Part shown: piece after piece, positions 43,760-52,932 of the stretch
How positions within the stretch are numbered: the stretch's first letter is position 1
Layout of the letters: each line of letters starts with the position of its first letter
Assembly: GCF_000723205.1 (NCBI RefSeq)
Contig: NZ_HG315671.1
Location: forward strand, 2,081,351 to 2,145,350
Direction of reading: 5' to 3'
Source: Formosa agariphila KMM 3901
GTDB lineage: Bacteria; Bacteroidota; Bacteroidia; Flavobacteriales; Flavobacteriaceae
Length of the DNA stretch: 64,000 bases
Position numbers and translations under genes: made by a program
Notes under the pieces: generated by a model
The model's database searches: none
Seen by the model: only the letters and a program-made list of their open reading frames with translations
Told to the model about the DNA's origin: nothing

Positions 43760-45181
43760 TTAATCTTTTTCAGGAGTTAAATCAATAACTTCTCCTTTGC
43801 TTTCTGCTTCTAAATTAGTGGTTCCTGAATATGTTAACACCTTTGCTTTGGTGTCATTTTCAAGTTTAATAGCTGTAGCATGCATGGTAGCTTTGGGGTT
43901 ATAATTACCATAGCCTTCCCAAACCGAAAGTTTTATGACCATGTCTTCTGGAATAAAATCATCATTACTCGTTTTTACTACAATATTGTGCCCCGTCCCA
44001 TTAATCTTAGCCAACATGCTATTTGCCATACCATTTCGGCTATCGAGTATATGTATTTCAACATTGGCATTTTTAGCATCGGTATAAGGCACACCAAAAG
44101 CTTCACCATACTTGGCATTGGCACGACTATTAATAACTGTATCTTCGTTACCTACATTATACCCTGTTGTAACACAGTCGCGAACTTCGCAGTTTATAAC
44201 TTTATCTCCAGAAGTATTTAGACCGGTACAAATTCCTCTTCTCATCTGAAAAACCGTACAATCCTTTATCGTTGTATTTAAAGTGGGATGCCCATTATAC
44301 TCAGGATATAAACGTATTCCGTCCTCGCTTAAAGACACTATTTCGTCTGGTAGAATCTTTCCATCAAGCCCAATAACGGTACCTTCTACGTATCCTTTTT
44401 TATGTGGATGCCTGGGTTTCTGAGCATAAAAATCTCTATCAAAACCATAACCAGAAGTTTCTGCTAAAATAGCATCTGTAGTACGCAGTAAACCATCTAC
44501 GTGGCAATCTTCTACCAAGGTGTTTTCTGCGCCTTGCAAAAAGATGGCATGCCCCATAGCACGCATATGCACTTTACAACCAATAAGCGTCACATTTTTA
44601 GCAGGATATCCAACACGAATACCATTCATTTTTCTAACATCGCCTCCCCCTAAACCGTATAAATAGCCATATCCCCATGGATTAGAACCCGAAGTACGGA
44701 CCTCAACGTCTTTAAGTACGACATGTTCCCCTACGATATTAAATATTTTATTTTTACTCTGTAAACCTGATGCACCGCCATAAGTTTCAATATACAAACC
44801 CTCGAAAGTGGTATGGTTTCCTGAAATTTCGATGGCACAATACATACTGTTACCATCGTCGCTTTTTGCTAAATCGGTACGACTAAAAAGTTTAGTATCT
44901 ACCATAAAACGCGCTCCTGTTAAATCGTAATGTGAATGATTTCCTGTAATGGCAATAAATCGTATACTTTCAGCTTGATCGATTTGATAATTTCCTGGAG
45001 CTAATTTGATTTTAACACCATCCTTATCGATGTACTTTTTAAAATCTGAAAGCGTATGTACTGTTATAAATTCCTCTTGAACTTCTACAGTTTCTTGTTC
45101 TACTTTTTTTGAAGTCTCCTGACATGATGCAAACAAAATGATAAACGACAAGCTTAAAAAATACAATCTGATTAATTTCAT
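43760..45181 (-). CDS. Right-handed beta-helix lipoprotein (polysaccharide lyase-like), divergent paralogue
   Basis: 473 residues, lipobox Cys20 (FASC). After a short charged linker, about 18 short beta-strand repeats form a parallel beta-helix, as in PL6 lyases and related uronan enzymes: 'IAITGNHSHYDLTGARF', 'GNHTTFEGLYIETYGG', 'NPWGYGYLYGLGGGD', 'GHAIFLQGAENTLVEDCHVD' and 'LSEDGIRLYPEYNGH'. The same motifs in the same order are found in the genes at 45356 and 52925, so the three are paralogues; this is the most divergent. A family number and active residues cannot be assigned from sequence alone. A gap of 174 bases separates it from the gene upstream, and GTTCAT/ATGAAC (45243-45266) forms a palindrome there. 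Confidence 0.82.
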   Translation of the reverse strand: MKLIRLYFLSLSFIILFASCQETSKKVEQETVEVQEEFITVHTLSDFKKYIDKDGVKIKLAPGNYQIDQAESIRFIAITGNHSHYDLTGARFMVDTKLFSRTDLAKSDDGNSMYCAIEISGNHTTFEGLYIETYGGASGLQSKNKIFNIVGEHVVLKDVEVRTSGSNPWGYGYLYGLGGGDVRKMNGIRVGYPAKNVTLIGCKVHMRAMGHAIFLQGAENTLVEDCHVDGLLRTTDAILAETSGYGFDRDFYAQKPRHPHKKGYVEGTVIGLDGKILPDEIVSLSEDGIRLYPEYNGHPTLNTTIKDCTVFQMRRGICTGLNTSGDKVINCEVRDCVTTGYNVGNEDTVINSRANAKYGEAFGVPYTDAKNANVEIHILDSRNGMANSMLAKINGTGHNIVVKTSNDDFIPEDMVIKLSVWEGYGNYNPKATMHATAIKLENDTKAKVLTYSGTTNLEAESKGEVIDLTPEKD

Positions 45182-45355
45182 ATGGTCTTAATTATTTTTA
45201 TATAAAAATAAATATGATTTAATTTTTCATGCATAAATCAAGGTTCATTCTCTATAAACTATGAACTTTTTTAAGGCATTTCAACAGTAAAAGACTTAAA
45301 GCTACTGCAAAAACCAAAAAGATTTAGTGCAAACACCATTTTACAAACTCTTAAT

Positions 45356-47362
45356 TTACTGTGCTATTAATGCGTTTAAATATGCTGGATAATTCGCTCC
45401 TTGCCCTCCTCCTCTTGTAATAGAATCTCCAAAACATATTATTTTTTGGTCATCTTTTAAAAGCTGATGTACTTTAAGATAGTAATACACATGTTCTGCT
45501 ATAAATCGGTAGCCTAAGGCCGTGGGATGTACTCCATCTTTTTTACCACTATTTTTAACGTTCCTTATCATCATATCTTGATTATGTATAGGTAAGTTTA
45601 ATGCTTTAAATTCAGCATTTAAATCGTAAATACGAACATTATGTTCTGAAGCTAAAGTTTTAACAATTTTACCAACCTCATCTATTTTGGTATTTGGTGT
45701 ATCTGAAAACAACACTTTTTTATGTCTGGTAAATAAATAAATACTATCTACTGGTATAGGACTCATTAAAACCAACTCGCTTCCACTCGATTTTATTTTT
45801 TTAATTAATGTGTCTAGATTAGCGGTGTAAGTATTATAATCAATCATTTTTTTAGAATTCAACATATCGTTTGTTCCAACCATCATAATCACTACATCTG
45901 GGGTCTTTGCAATCACATCTTTATCTACTCGTTTTAGCAAGTCATTCGTGTTATTTCCACCTACACCGGCATTTAGAACTTTGCTTTTTTCTTCTGAATT
46001 TGTCACTGTACAATTCACAGATAAATCGTTCAACTTCACTGGCATTCCTGTGTAATTAAATAGCTGAATATTCTTCGCTCCAGCATAAGTTCCACTAGGT
46101 TTATCTGGGTTCCTATAGCGATGTACATCATCCCAAAACGATTCACCAAAAACGATTGGAGTCTCAACACTACGTTTTTTATTCTGATAATTACGAATCG
46201 TAATATGGTGACCTGAACCATTAATTTCCGCCAAACGTGATACCTTGTAATCACTTACTGCATCGGTTAATTCTAAATCAATTGTACAGTTTTTTATATC
46301 ATTACCCACAAAAGTAATTAGCGGACCATATAAAGCATCGCCTTTAGAGTTTTCTATAACGCCGTGATCACCCACAGAAAATCCTTTTTCCTGACACCCA
46401 ATTGCGGTTGAACCTACAATTTTAGTTGGTGGTAAGTTGGCACTTAAATCGAAACCAGAACGCATATTTTTAACGGTACAATTAATAACCGTTACGCCTT
46501 GAGTTCGTCTACCACTTAAACCTCCTGAAGGATAGGTTCTAATACCATCTTCTGATAAGGATTTTATTTCGTTTGGCAGAATGACTCCAGGCGGATAATC
46601 ACTTTTAAAACCTACACTAAATGCAGGACCAGAAGTTTCTGCAAGCATTTCATTGGTTGACCTCATTTTACCTTCTACATAGCAATCTTGTAATAACGTA
46701 TTTACCGCGCCTTGCATAAAAATACCATGACCAAATGCATGAGACACCACTTTACATCCCAATAATTGCGTATTCGTGCCTTCTACTAGTAACACCGAAT
46801 GTTTTTGAGTTTTCACCAAAGCATTGCCTCCTTTTCCTAACAAATGACCATACCCATACGGATAAGATCCATGCACAAATAAATCGGCAGCTTTAATGAT
46901 ATTATCATCTCCCATAACGCGTAACATTTGAACACGATGAGCTGGCACATGATTACCAATATCTTTTCCTTTTAAGCCTTCTATATAATTGTTGTTTCCA
47001 CTGACTAAAAACTCACTAAACTCACTTTTAGGGTAATTATCATGTAGTTTACCATCAATATTAAGAGTCACTCCGGTTAGAAAATACTGACTATTATCGC
47101 CCGAGAAATGGATAAGAGAACCAATACGGAAATCGCCTTTCTTCTTATTATTCTCACCATATTTAAAGATACTTAGTTCGCCTATTTTAATAGAAGTTAT
47201 AGCGTATCCGCCAGGTTTCATTTTAACCAACACATTACTCTTTTTAGCATATTTAGCTAATTCTTTTACCGATTTTATAAAAATGGTATCTTTTGTTATC
47301 GTATTGGCTTGTGCTGTAAACACAACCATGATTATAAACACAAGGCTAATTATTTTTTTCAT
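45356..47362 (-). CDS. Beta-helix protein fused to a circularly permuted SGNH esterase domain
   Basis: 668 residues with a cleavable signal (AQA). Residues about 25-445 form a parallel beta-helix closely related to the protein at 52925 (shared 'GSYPYGYGHLLGKG', 'LAETSGPAF', 'VFGESFW'). Residues about 458-668 are an SGNH/GDSL hydrolase whose motifs come in the order II ('NAGVGGNNTND', Gly466), III ('MMVGTNDM', Asn498), V ('DGVHP', Asp609 and His612) and only then I ('FGDSITRGGG', Ser647). Block I normally comes first, so the domain is circularly permuted. Deacetylation or de-esterification linked to lyase action on an acetylated polysaccharide is a sensible guess. Periplasmic or secreted. Confidence 0.85.
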   Translation of the reverse strand: MKKIISLVFIIMVVFTAQANTITKDTIFIKSVKELAKYAKKSNVLVKMKPGGYAITSIKIGELSIFKYGENNKKKGDFRIGSLIHFSGDNSQYFLTGVTLNIDGKLHDNYPKSEFSEFLVSGNNNYIEGLKGKDIGNHVPAHRVQMLRVMGDDNIIKAADLFVHGSYPYGYGHLLGKGGNALVKTQKHSVLLVEGTNTQLLGCKVVSHAFGHGIFMQGAVNTLLQDCYVEGKMRSTNEMLAETSGPAFSVGFKSDYPPGVILPNEIKSLSEDGIRTYPSGGLSGRRTQGVTVINCTVKNMRSGFDLSANLPPTKIVGSTAIGCQEKGFSVGDHGVIENSKGDALYGPLITFVGNDIKNCTIDLELTDAVSDYKVSRLAEINGSGHHITIRNYQNKKRSVETPIVFGESFWDDVHRYRNPDKPSGTYAGAKNIQLFNYTGMPVKLNDLSVNCTVTNSEEKSKVLNAGVGGNNTNDLLKRVDKDVIAKTPDVVIMMVGTNDMLNSKKMIDYNTYTANLDTLIKKIKSSGSELVLMSPIPVDSIYLFTRHKKVLFSDTPNTKIDEVGKIVKTLASEHNVRIYDLNAEFKALNLPIHNQDMMIRNVKNSGKKDGVHPTALGYRFIAEHVYYYLKVHQLLKDDQKIICFGDSITRGGGQGANYPAYLNALIAQ

Positions 47363-47422
47363 GTTTTAACTGTCTTTTGTTATAGATGAATACACCTTAA
47401 AATGAGTGTATTATTTATAAAA

Positions 47423-49921
47423 TTAGTTCGTTGTCGCTAGAGCCTGATTTGTAGCAACTAACTCATCATTCACATACTCTTTAATAGTGATTTTTATATT
47501 TGCATCTTTAATATGCTCTATAAAAACACTTTGCTTCCTTCCATCTTTCAGAAACACTGTGAGTTCATTTTCATTTTTCGATACTATCTTAGAAATTGCA
47601 GACGCGTTTTTATATGGTTCTAGAACCGTTAAAAACTGCGCTTCTTTACCCGATACTCGAACGCCATAAGTTGCGCGATTTGGATTGTTCCTAATGCCTC
47701 GTTGCTTACCACCATTGGGATAACTCGCCACAACAACATCCGCTTTTTTTGGCCAAAGGGTATGGACATCTAACTTCATATCGTGTTCTTGAAACTTGAC
47801 TTTTTTCGTTTTATTTGATGTATACCATTGTGCGCTTGTAAAGTATTTATATTGAGAATTTAAATCCTCACTCCACGTAGGTTTGACACCGCCTTTTGTT
47901 GTGACACCATCTATAGACTGAAATCCAACAGGATGTAACATCCAATCGTAAGTATGTTTTTGAGGCGCCTGCATATAGTCAACAATCACAACATAATCAG
48001 TTGTTACCACAGACAAACGTCTTTGTAATACAGGTTCAAAACCAGGTTCAATATCGAAATCATTCCATGGTGGAAATAGGTCTTTATTAAAAATGGGAAT
48101 TCTTCTCCATCGGGCTTTTGTTTGCACCACAGTGGCTTGCATGATATCGCCTTTATAAAACAATAGTTGTTCTGATGGTACAGCTTCTTGTTGTAAACCA
48201 TCAATAACAACCATATTGTGTGTTGCCGATGCTTGAACACTCTCTTTATACCCCGGATCGCCATAGCCAAACCACACCATTTCGGTTCCAAAATACTTAT
48301 GCCCGTAACGGTTTAAAGCAATCATTCCGGTTCTATCTAAATGCCCGTGCCATCCGCCATGTGTTCCAAATTTATAATAGGCTTGAATTTGTTCTTCTGG
48401 GATTTTATTTTTTGGTTGAGAACGCAAGGCTACCAAACCAACATTAGACACATATTCCGATTCTGATCTAGGGTCTTTTACTTCCGGAAGTTCTGCAACA
48501 CCATATAATAACGATTCCCAACTGTCTCTTTTAGATTTGCTGATTACCCATGCTAAATCGTCATTTTTAAAATGTCTGTAAGCCAACTCATAAAACTCAT
48601 GAGGTTTTGAAACGGTTCCGTCGTTATTAGGAATTAAATTGGCCTCTTCATCCATCATAGGAATATAAGCGTTCACCATCTCTTTAAGTCCTCTGGTACT
48701 GCTACCTGTAGGGCCCCAAATATCGAACTTCATTCCCGTGTAACCTTCTTTGGCGTTTTCGAAATCTTTACTTTTAAATCGCATAGGAAAACGTCTGTCG
48801 TATAAATTCCATCCGTAATTTTCGAAAGCTTGAGCAGTAAGACAAAATCTTTCTGTTACCAAATAACAATAGCCAGGAGTACCTTCAAACCACCAACCAT
48901 CTGCCATAATCCCTTTGGTCATTTGATCTATAAGTCCGCCATCGCTTTTTACAAAATGATTCACTGCAGTCATATCTTGAAGAAAAAGAGACGTGATTAC
49001 AGCCCCAACATTGGCACTCGCTTGATGGTTCATAATCCCGATAGGATCCATATGAGATTTGTCTTGTTTTAAGTACAGACGCATGGATTGTTCAATATGT
49101 TGACGTTCTATATCAGACAAGACATCTTCACCATATAAAATATCGCAGGTTAATGCCAAATACATAAAAAAGAATCCTTCATGGACCTGAACGCCTGTAG
49201 TTGCGGCACCTAGAGACAGATAGCCTTCTTCCGGGTCGCAAACATCATTAACAAGCTGGATCACTTTTTTTAAATACGTTGTATTTCCTGTAAATTTATA
49301 GGCAAGTGCTACTTTAAAAAGATCTTCACCATCTGCTGCTTTATAAGCTAAACTTTTCCAACGCTTAACCGGTCTTGGTTTATCTACCACCTTACGTTCT
49401 GGAACGTAATAAGCATTCGCAAAAGCGATAAGTTCTTCTAGATTTTGCTTTGCCCAATCTACATTTTTTACCTTTTCTTTAGCCTCCTCTAAAATCTCAT
49501 CGGTTACCAAAAGAAATGGATGTGGTTTATACCGTACCGTAATAAATTCTAAAGTTTCAATACGTGTATTCGCTTCATTTTTTATATCTAAAAAAATTGT
49601 TTCTTGTCCGCCAACAGGTATTCCATCACTAACTCGGACTAAAAACGCTCCGTGATACACTTGATTGCTTTTAACAGTAACTAAAGTATCTTTTAAAGTA
49701 ACCTGACATGCTAAAGTCCTCGGGTTTATAATTTGAATATGATATACTTGTTCCGTATCATCAACGTTATTAATTTCAAATGTATATGTAATGGTTTCAT
49801 TAACCTTCGCTGCTTTCGACTGCTGTGTACTACTTAAAATTATATTGTGATACGTTTCACTAGCCACAGCGGACATGTTGAAAAGAATACCAACTAAAAG
49901 AATTAAGTTTTTGGTTTTCAT
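47423..49921 (-). CDS. Heparinase II/III-family polysaccharide lyase
   Basis: 832 residues with a signal peptide (AVA). An N-terminal Ig-like beta domain (about 20-135) precedes an alpha/alpha toroid (about 140-470) and a C-terminal beta-sandwich of the Hepar_II/III type. The latter shows 'HGGWHGHLDRTGMIALNRYG' with two His and an Asp, and 'SATHNMVVIDG', both hallmarks of this superfamily (PL12/15/17/21 and relatives). It should cut a uronic-acid-containing glycan by beta-elimination, leaving the unsaturated uronate that GH88 in the same operon removes. The exact PL family and substrate cannot be told. It follows the FAD oxidoreductase by 25 bases. Confidence 0.88.
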   Translation of the reverse strand: MKTKNLILLVGILFNMSAVASETYHNIILSSTQQSKAAKVNETITYTFEINNVDDTEQVYHIQIINPRTLACQVTLKDTLVTVKSNQVYHGAFLVRVSDGIPVGGQETIFLDIKNEANTRIETLEFITVRYKPHPFLLVTDEILEEAKEKVKNVDWAKQNLEELIAFANAYYVPERKVVDKPRPVKRWKSLAYKAADGEDLFKVALAYKFTGNTTYLKKVIQLVNDVCDPEEGYLSLGAATTGVQVHEGFFFMYLALTCDILYGEDVLSDIERQHIEQSMRLYLKQDKSHMDPIGIMNHQASANVGAVITSLFLQDMTAVNHFVKSDGGLIDQMTKGIMADGWWFEGTPGYCYLVTERFCLTAQAFENYGWNLYDRRFPMRFKSKDFENAKEGYTGMKFDIWGPTGSSTRGLKEMVNAYIPMMDEEANLIPNNDGTVSKPHEFYELAYRHFKNDDLAWVISKSKRDSWESLLYGVAELPEVKDPRSESEYVSNVGLVALRSQPKNKIPEEQIQAYYKFGTHGGWHGHLDRTGMIALNRYGHKYFGTEMVWFGYGDPGYKESVQASATHNMVVIDGLQQEAVPSEQLLFYKGDIMQATVVQTKARWRRIPIFNKDLFPPWNDFDIEPGFEPVLQRRLSVVTTDYVVIVDYMQAPQKHTYDWMLHPVGFQSIDGVTTKGGVKPTWSEDLNSQYKYFTSAQWYTSNKTKKVKFQEHDMKLDVHTLWPKKADVVVASYPNGGKQRGIRNNPNRATYGVRVSGKEAQFLTVLEPYKNASAISKIVSKNENELTVFLKDGRKQSVFIEHIKDANIKITIKEYVNDELVATNQALATTN

Positions 49922-49946
49922 GAATTGATATTTAATTGATTATGTT

Positions 49947-51332
49947 TTAGCTTCCCAAATAAGCACCATGATTTTCAAGTTCTTGTTTTAATTTACCATA
50001 ATCTAAATCGTTAGGCGATACATGTTCCATCACAGATAAACCTGCAATAGTTCCTGCCCCTTGGCCAATAGCCATGGCAATAGGTGTAACTCGTAATCCG
50101 GCACTGGCATGATGATCGGCTCCAATAGCTCGCCCTGAAAGCACCAAATTATCAACTTCATTGGTTAACAAAGAGTCTTTAGGAATGTAATATGCCCCTT
50201 CATCTTTTAAATGCACAGTATCTGTATTTCCTCCATCCGGAGAATGAATATCTAAAGGATAACCACCAACAGCAATCGGCTCTTTAAATTTCACTTCATT
50301 GACTAAATCTTCTGCGCAAAGCACATATTTAGCATGTGGATGACGCGATTCTCTAATCCCAATATGTGGTGCTGTACTTACAAAAGTGGCATTTTCAAAG
50401 CCTGGTGCATAGTTTCTAAGGAAGTTAAAAATTTCTACACATTGTTTACGTCCCATAGTTTCTGCCTTACTTAAATCGAATGGATTTAAAGGGTCAAAAC
50501 CAAGTACGCGAGAGGTATTAAAAATAAATTCGCCTTCGGTATTGGTTTCAAAAAACAACACATTGTCTCTAGGTACTGTAACCTCACCTTTAGCTTTTGC
50601 TTTATTCCATAAATCATAAAAACCCCATGTAGAGATACGTTTGGTTTTCTTCAGAATTTCGGCTTTATCGGCAGTACGTTCTTCTGCATCAAACTGATCC
50701 CAATTATTAACCATGTATTCACGAAGTTTTTCGGTGTTTACATTCCCGACTTTAATATTAGTGGTCATGGGTTGCGATTTGTTGTCTTCTGGACGCCCTT
50801 CTGTAAACGGTACACCAGACAACTTTACTATTTCACTATCTCCACTCGCATCGACAAACACCTTGGCTGGAATTTCTTGAATGCCTCCTCTGTTATGAAT
50901 AAAAACAGAGGTAATAGCTCGGCCTTCTTTTTCAATATCGATAAGTCTTGTGTGATACAATATTTCTGCACCAGCTTCAATCACCATATCCTCTAGCGTC
51001 ACTTTCAACATTTCGGCATCAAATGGTGTCACTGTAGAACAATAACCTGTACCATCTAAAATATGCCCCGGACTTGCGCCTTTAGCCACTAATCTGCTTA
51101 CCATTTCATTTGGGCTACCAAAAACCAATTGCTGACCAGCACGATTGTGAAAAGTCATCATTGGGCCTACACCCATCGCTGTTAACGAGCCTCCTAAAAA
51201 TCCAAATTGCTCTATCAATAAGGTTTTAGCTCCGGTTTTAGCTGAAGCGATAGCCGCATGACTTCCAGAAACGCCTCCGCCCACGACTATAACATCGTAT
51301 CCTTCTATTTTTGTTGTATTGAATGTTTTCAT
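49947..51332 (-). CDS. FAD-dependent oxidoreductase (FAD_oxidored family), cytoplasmic
   Basis: 461 residues with no signal peptide. FAD-binding strand 'DVIVVGGGVSGSHAAIASAK' with intact GxGxxG, 'TLLIEQFGFLGGSLTAMGVG', 'VFVDASGDSEIVKLSGVPF', and the C-terminal 'LVLSGRAIGADHHASAGLRV' with 'GQGAGTIAGL'. This family accompanies sugar- or polysaccharide-degrading loci in many Bacteroidota and Planctomycetota, but its substrates are largely unknown. In this operon it sits between the SSS symporter and the lyase, so its likely substrate is the imported uronate or a sugar derived from it. No known keto-deoxy-gluconate pathway gene is present in the locus. Confidence 0.85.
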   Translation of the reverse strand: MKTFNTTKIEGYDVIVVGGGVSGSHAAIASAKTGAKTLLIEQFGFLGGSLTAMGVGPMMTFHNRAGQQLVFGSPNEMVSRLVAKGASPGHILDGTGYCSTVTPFDAEMLKVTLEDMVIEAGAEILYHTRLIDIEKEGRAITSVFIHNRGGIQEIPAKVFVDASGDSEIVKLSGVPFTEGRPEDNKSQPMTTNIKVGNVNTEKLREYMVNNWDQFDAEERTADKAEILKKTKRISTWGFYDLWNKAKAKGEVTVPRDNVLFFETNTEGEFIFNTSRVLGFDPLNPFDLSKAETMGRKQCVEIFNFLRNYAPGFENATFVSTAPHIGIRESRHPHAKYVLCAEDLVNEVKFKEPIAVGGYPLDIHSPDGGNTDTVHLKDEGAYYIPKDSLLTNEVDNLVLSGRAIGADHHASAGLRVTPIAMAIGQGAGTIAGLSVMEHVSPNDLDYGKLKQELENHGAYLGS

Positions 51333-51381
51333 TATAAATGTATGTTTTTGATTATTTTAAAATCTACTCTAAAAGGTAGAT

Positions 51382-52932
51382 TTATATTGTATTTGAACTA
51401 AATTTTGATTGTATTAAGGCGACTATAATCACGATTATAGCCCCAACGGGGAACCACCAGAAAAAACTAACACCATCGTAATGCATGGCTGCTATAGCCA
51501 CAATAGCGAGCATAGATCCTGCCATAATTCCTATAAAATTTCCTTTCCGCATTAACGCTAAAAAAGCAATTCCGATTAAACTCCCATAGGCATATCCTGG
51601 CACTTTAAAACCTAAAGCCAATAAGCCCCCATCTTGAAAGAAGCTAAAGGCATACGCTAAACATGCTAAAATCACGCCCCAAACGATTATTGCTATCTTA
51701 GATATTTTGACCACTTTAGTCTCGTCCATGGTTTTTAATTTAGGAAATATTAAAGAGCCCACTCCCATAACACTAGTTTGCGACAGTGCTGTTAAAGCAG
51801 AATCCAAGGTGGAAATACCTGCGGCAAACATGGCGGCTATAATTAAACCAGAAATCCCGTTTGGCAATTCGTTTACCACATAATAAGGAAAAATTCTATC
51901 GGGTTCTGAACTGATTGAAGCCTGAACAATGTCGGACAACGGATTGATGTTATAATACGCAACCAAAGCAATACCTACAAAAGCCATAATCCAAGTGGTT
52001 GCTACTCCAATCACAGAAAAAGCAACCGCTTTTCTCGCTTCCTTCAGGTTTTTACAACACAAAGCTCTTTGAGTCACCACCTGATCGACGGCATTAGACC
52101 CAAATTCGAAAAACGTACAGCCTAAAATTCCAACCCATAACGTATAGGTCTTATGCGGATCTAGAGATAAATCTAAAATTACCAATTTGGCTTTTTCATC
52201 GGCTATAGCCATCATTTCTCCAAAACCTCCAGGTATATCTCCAATGGCATAAAACAATGCAAAACAGGCACCAAAAATAAAAATGACAAACTGAATGGCA
52301 TCTGTCCAAACTACTGTAGTAATCCCTCCAATATAAGACCAGATCACGGCAAATAAGGCAATTATTCCAATACAAACTACAGTACTTTGCCCCGTAATAA
52401 CACTTAATACTAAAGCTGTACCCAATAAGCGTACACCTTGACTCATAGTCGCACCAACCATAAAAAACGTTCGCGATAACTGACTCACTTTTACACCCAA
52501 GCGGTTTTGTATAAAGTCATACGGACTAAAAATGCCTTCTTCGTAATATTCTTTTAATAACACGTATACAAACAAAATGTTACCTAGAGCGAAACCAATC
52601 GTCATTTGTAAATACGTTAAGTTTCCATTCATGGAAAACACAAATGCAGGAACGGCAATAAAGGTAGCTACACTGGTTTTTGTAGCAATTAACGATAATG
52701 AAACTGCCCACCATGGTAAATTATTTCCACCTTTAAAAAAAGCATCTAAACCTTTGTCTTTATTTTTAACCAATTCCCCAACAAGGGTTGTCCCCAATAA
52801 AAACACTATGAGTACAATCCAATTGGTGGTTGAAAAATGACTCGAAGCAATATCTGCTTCATTTTGGGAATACATACACAATGACCCCAAACTTACCAAA
52901 GTATATATGCTATATTTTATAATTTTACTCAT
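51382..52932 (-). CDS. Sodium:solute symporter (SSS family)
   Basis: 516 residues with an N-terminal signal-like segment and about 13-14 hydrophobic helices. The SSS fold is shown by 'TTLVGELVKNKDKGLDAFFK', 'GGNNLPWWAVSLSLIATKTS', 'YYEEGIFSPYDFIQNRLGVK', 'SYIGGITTVVWTDAIQFVIF' and 'GISTLDSALTALSQTSVMG', the last being the Na+-site helix. Members import sugars, sialic or uronic acids, and carboxylates. Its start overlaps the stop of the beta-helix gene at 52925 by 8 bases, which ties it to the lyase operon. It probably carries the monomer or disaccharide released in the periplasm. Confidence 0.92.
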   Translation of the reverse strand: MSKIIKYSIYTLVSLGSLCMYSQNEADIASSHFSTTNWIVLIVFLLGTTLVGELVKNKDKGLDAFFKGGNNLPWWAVSLSLIATKTSVATFIAVPAFVFSMNGNLTYLQMTIGFALGNILFVYVLLKEYYEEGIFSPYDFIQNRLGVKVSQLSRTFFMVGATMSQGVRLLGTALVLSVITGQSTVVCIGIIALFAVIWSYIGGITTVVWTDAIQFVIFIFGACFALFYAIGDIPGGFGEMMAIADEKAKLVILDLSLDPHKTYTLWVGILGCTFFEFGSNAVDQVVTQRALCCKNLKEARKAVAFSVIGVATTWIMAFVGIALVAYYNINPLSDIVQASISSEPDRIFPYYVVNELPNGISGLIIAAMFAAGISTLDSALTALSQTSVMGVGSLIFPKLKTMDETKVVKISKIAIIVWGVILACLAYAFSFFQDGGLLALGFKVPGYAYGSLIGIAFLALMRKGNFIGIMAGSMLAIVAIAAMHYDGVSFFWWFPVGAIIVIIVALIQSKFSSNTI

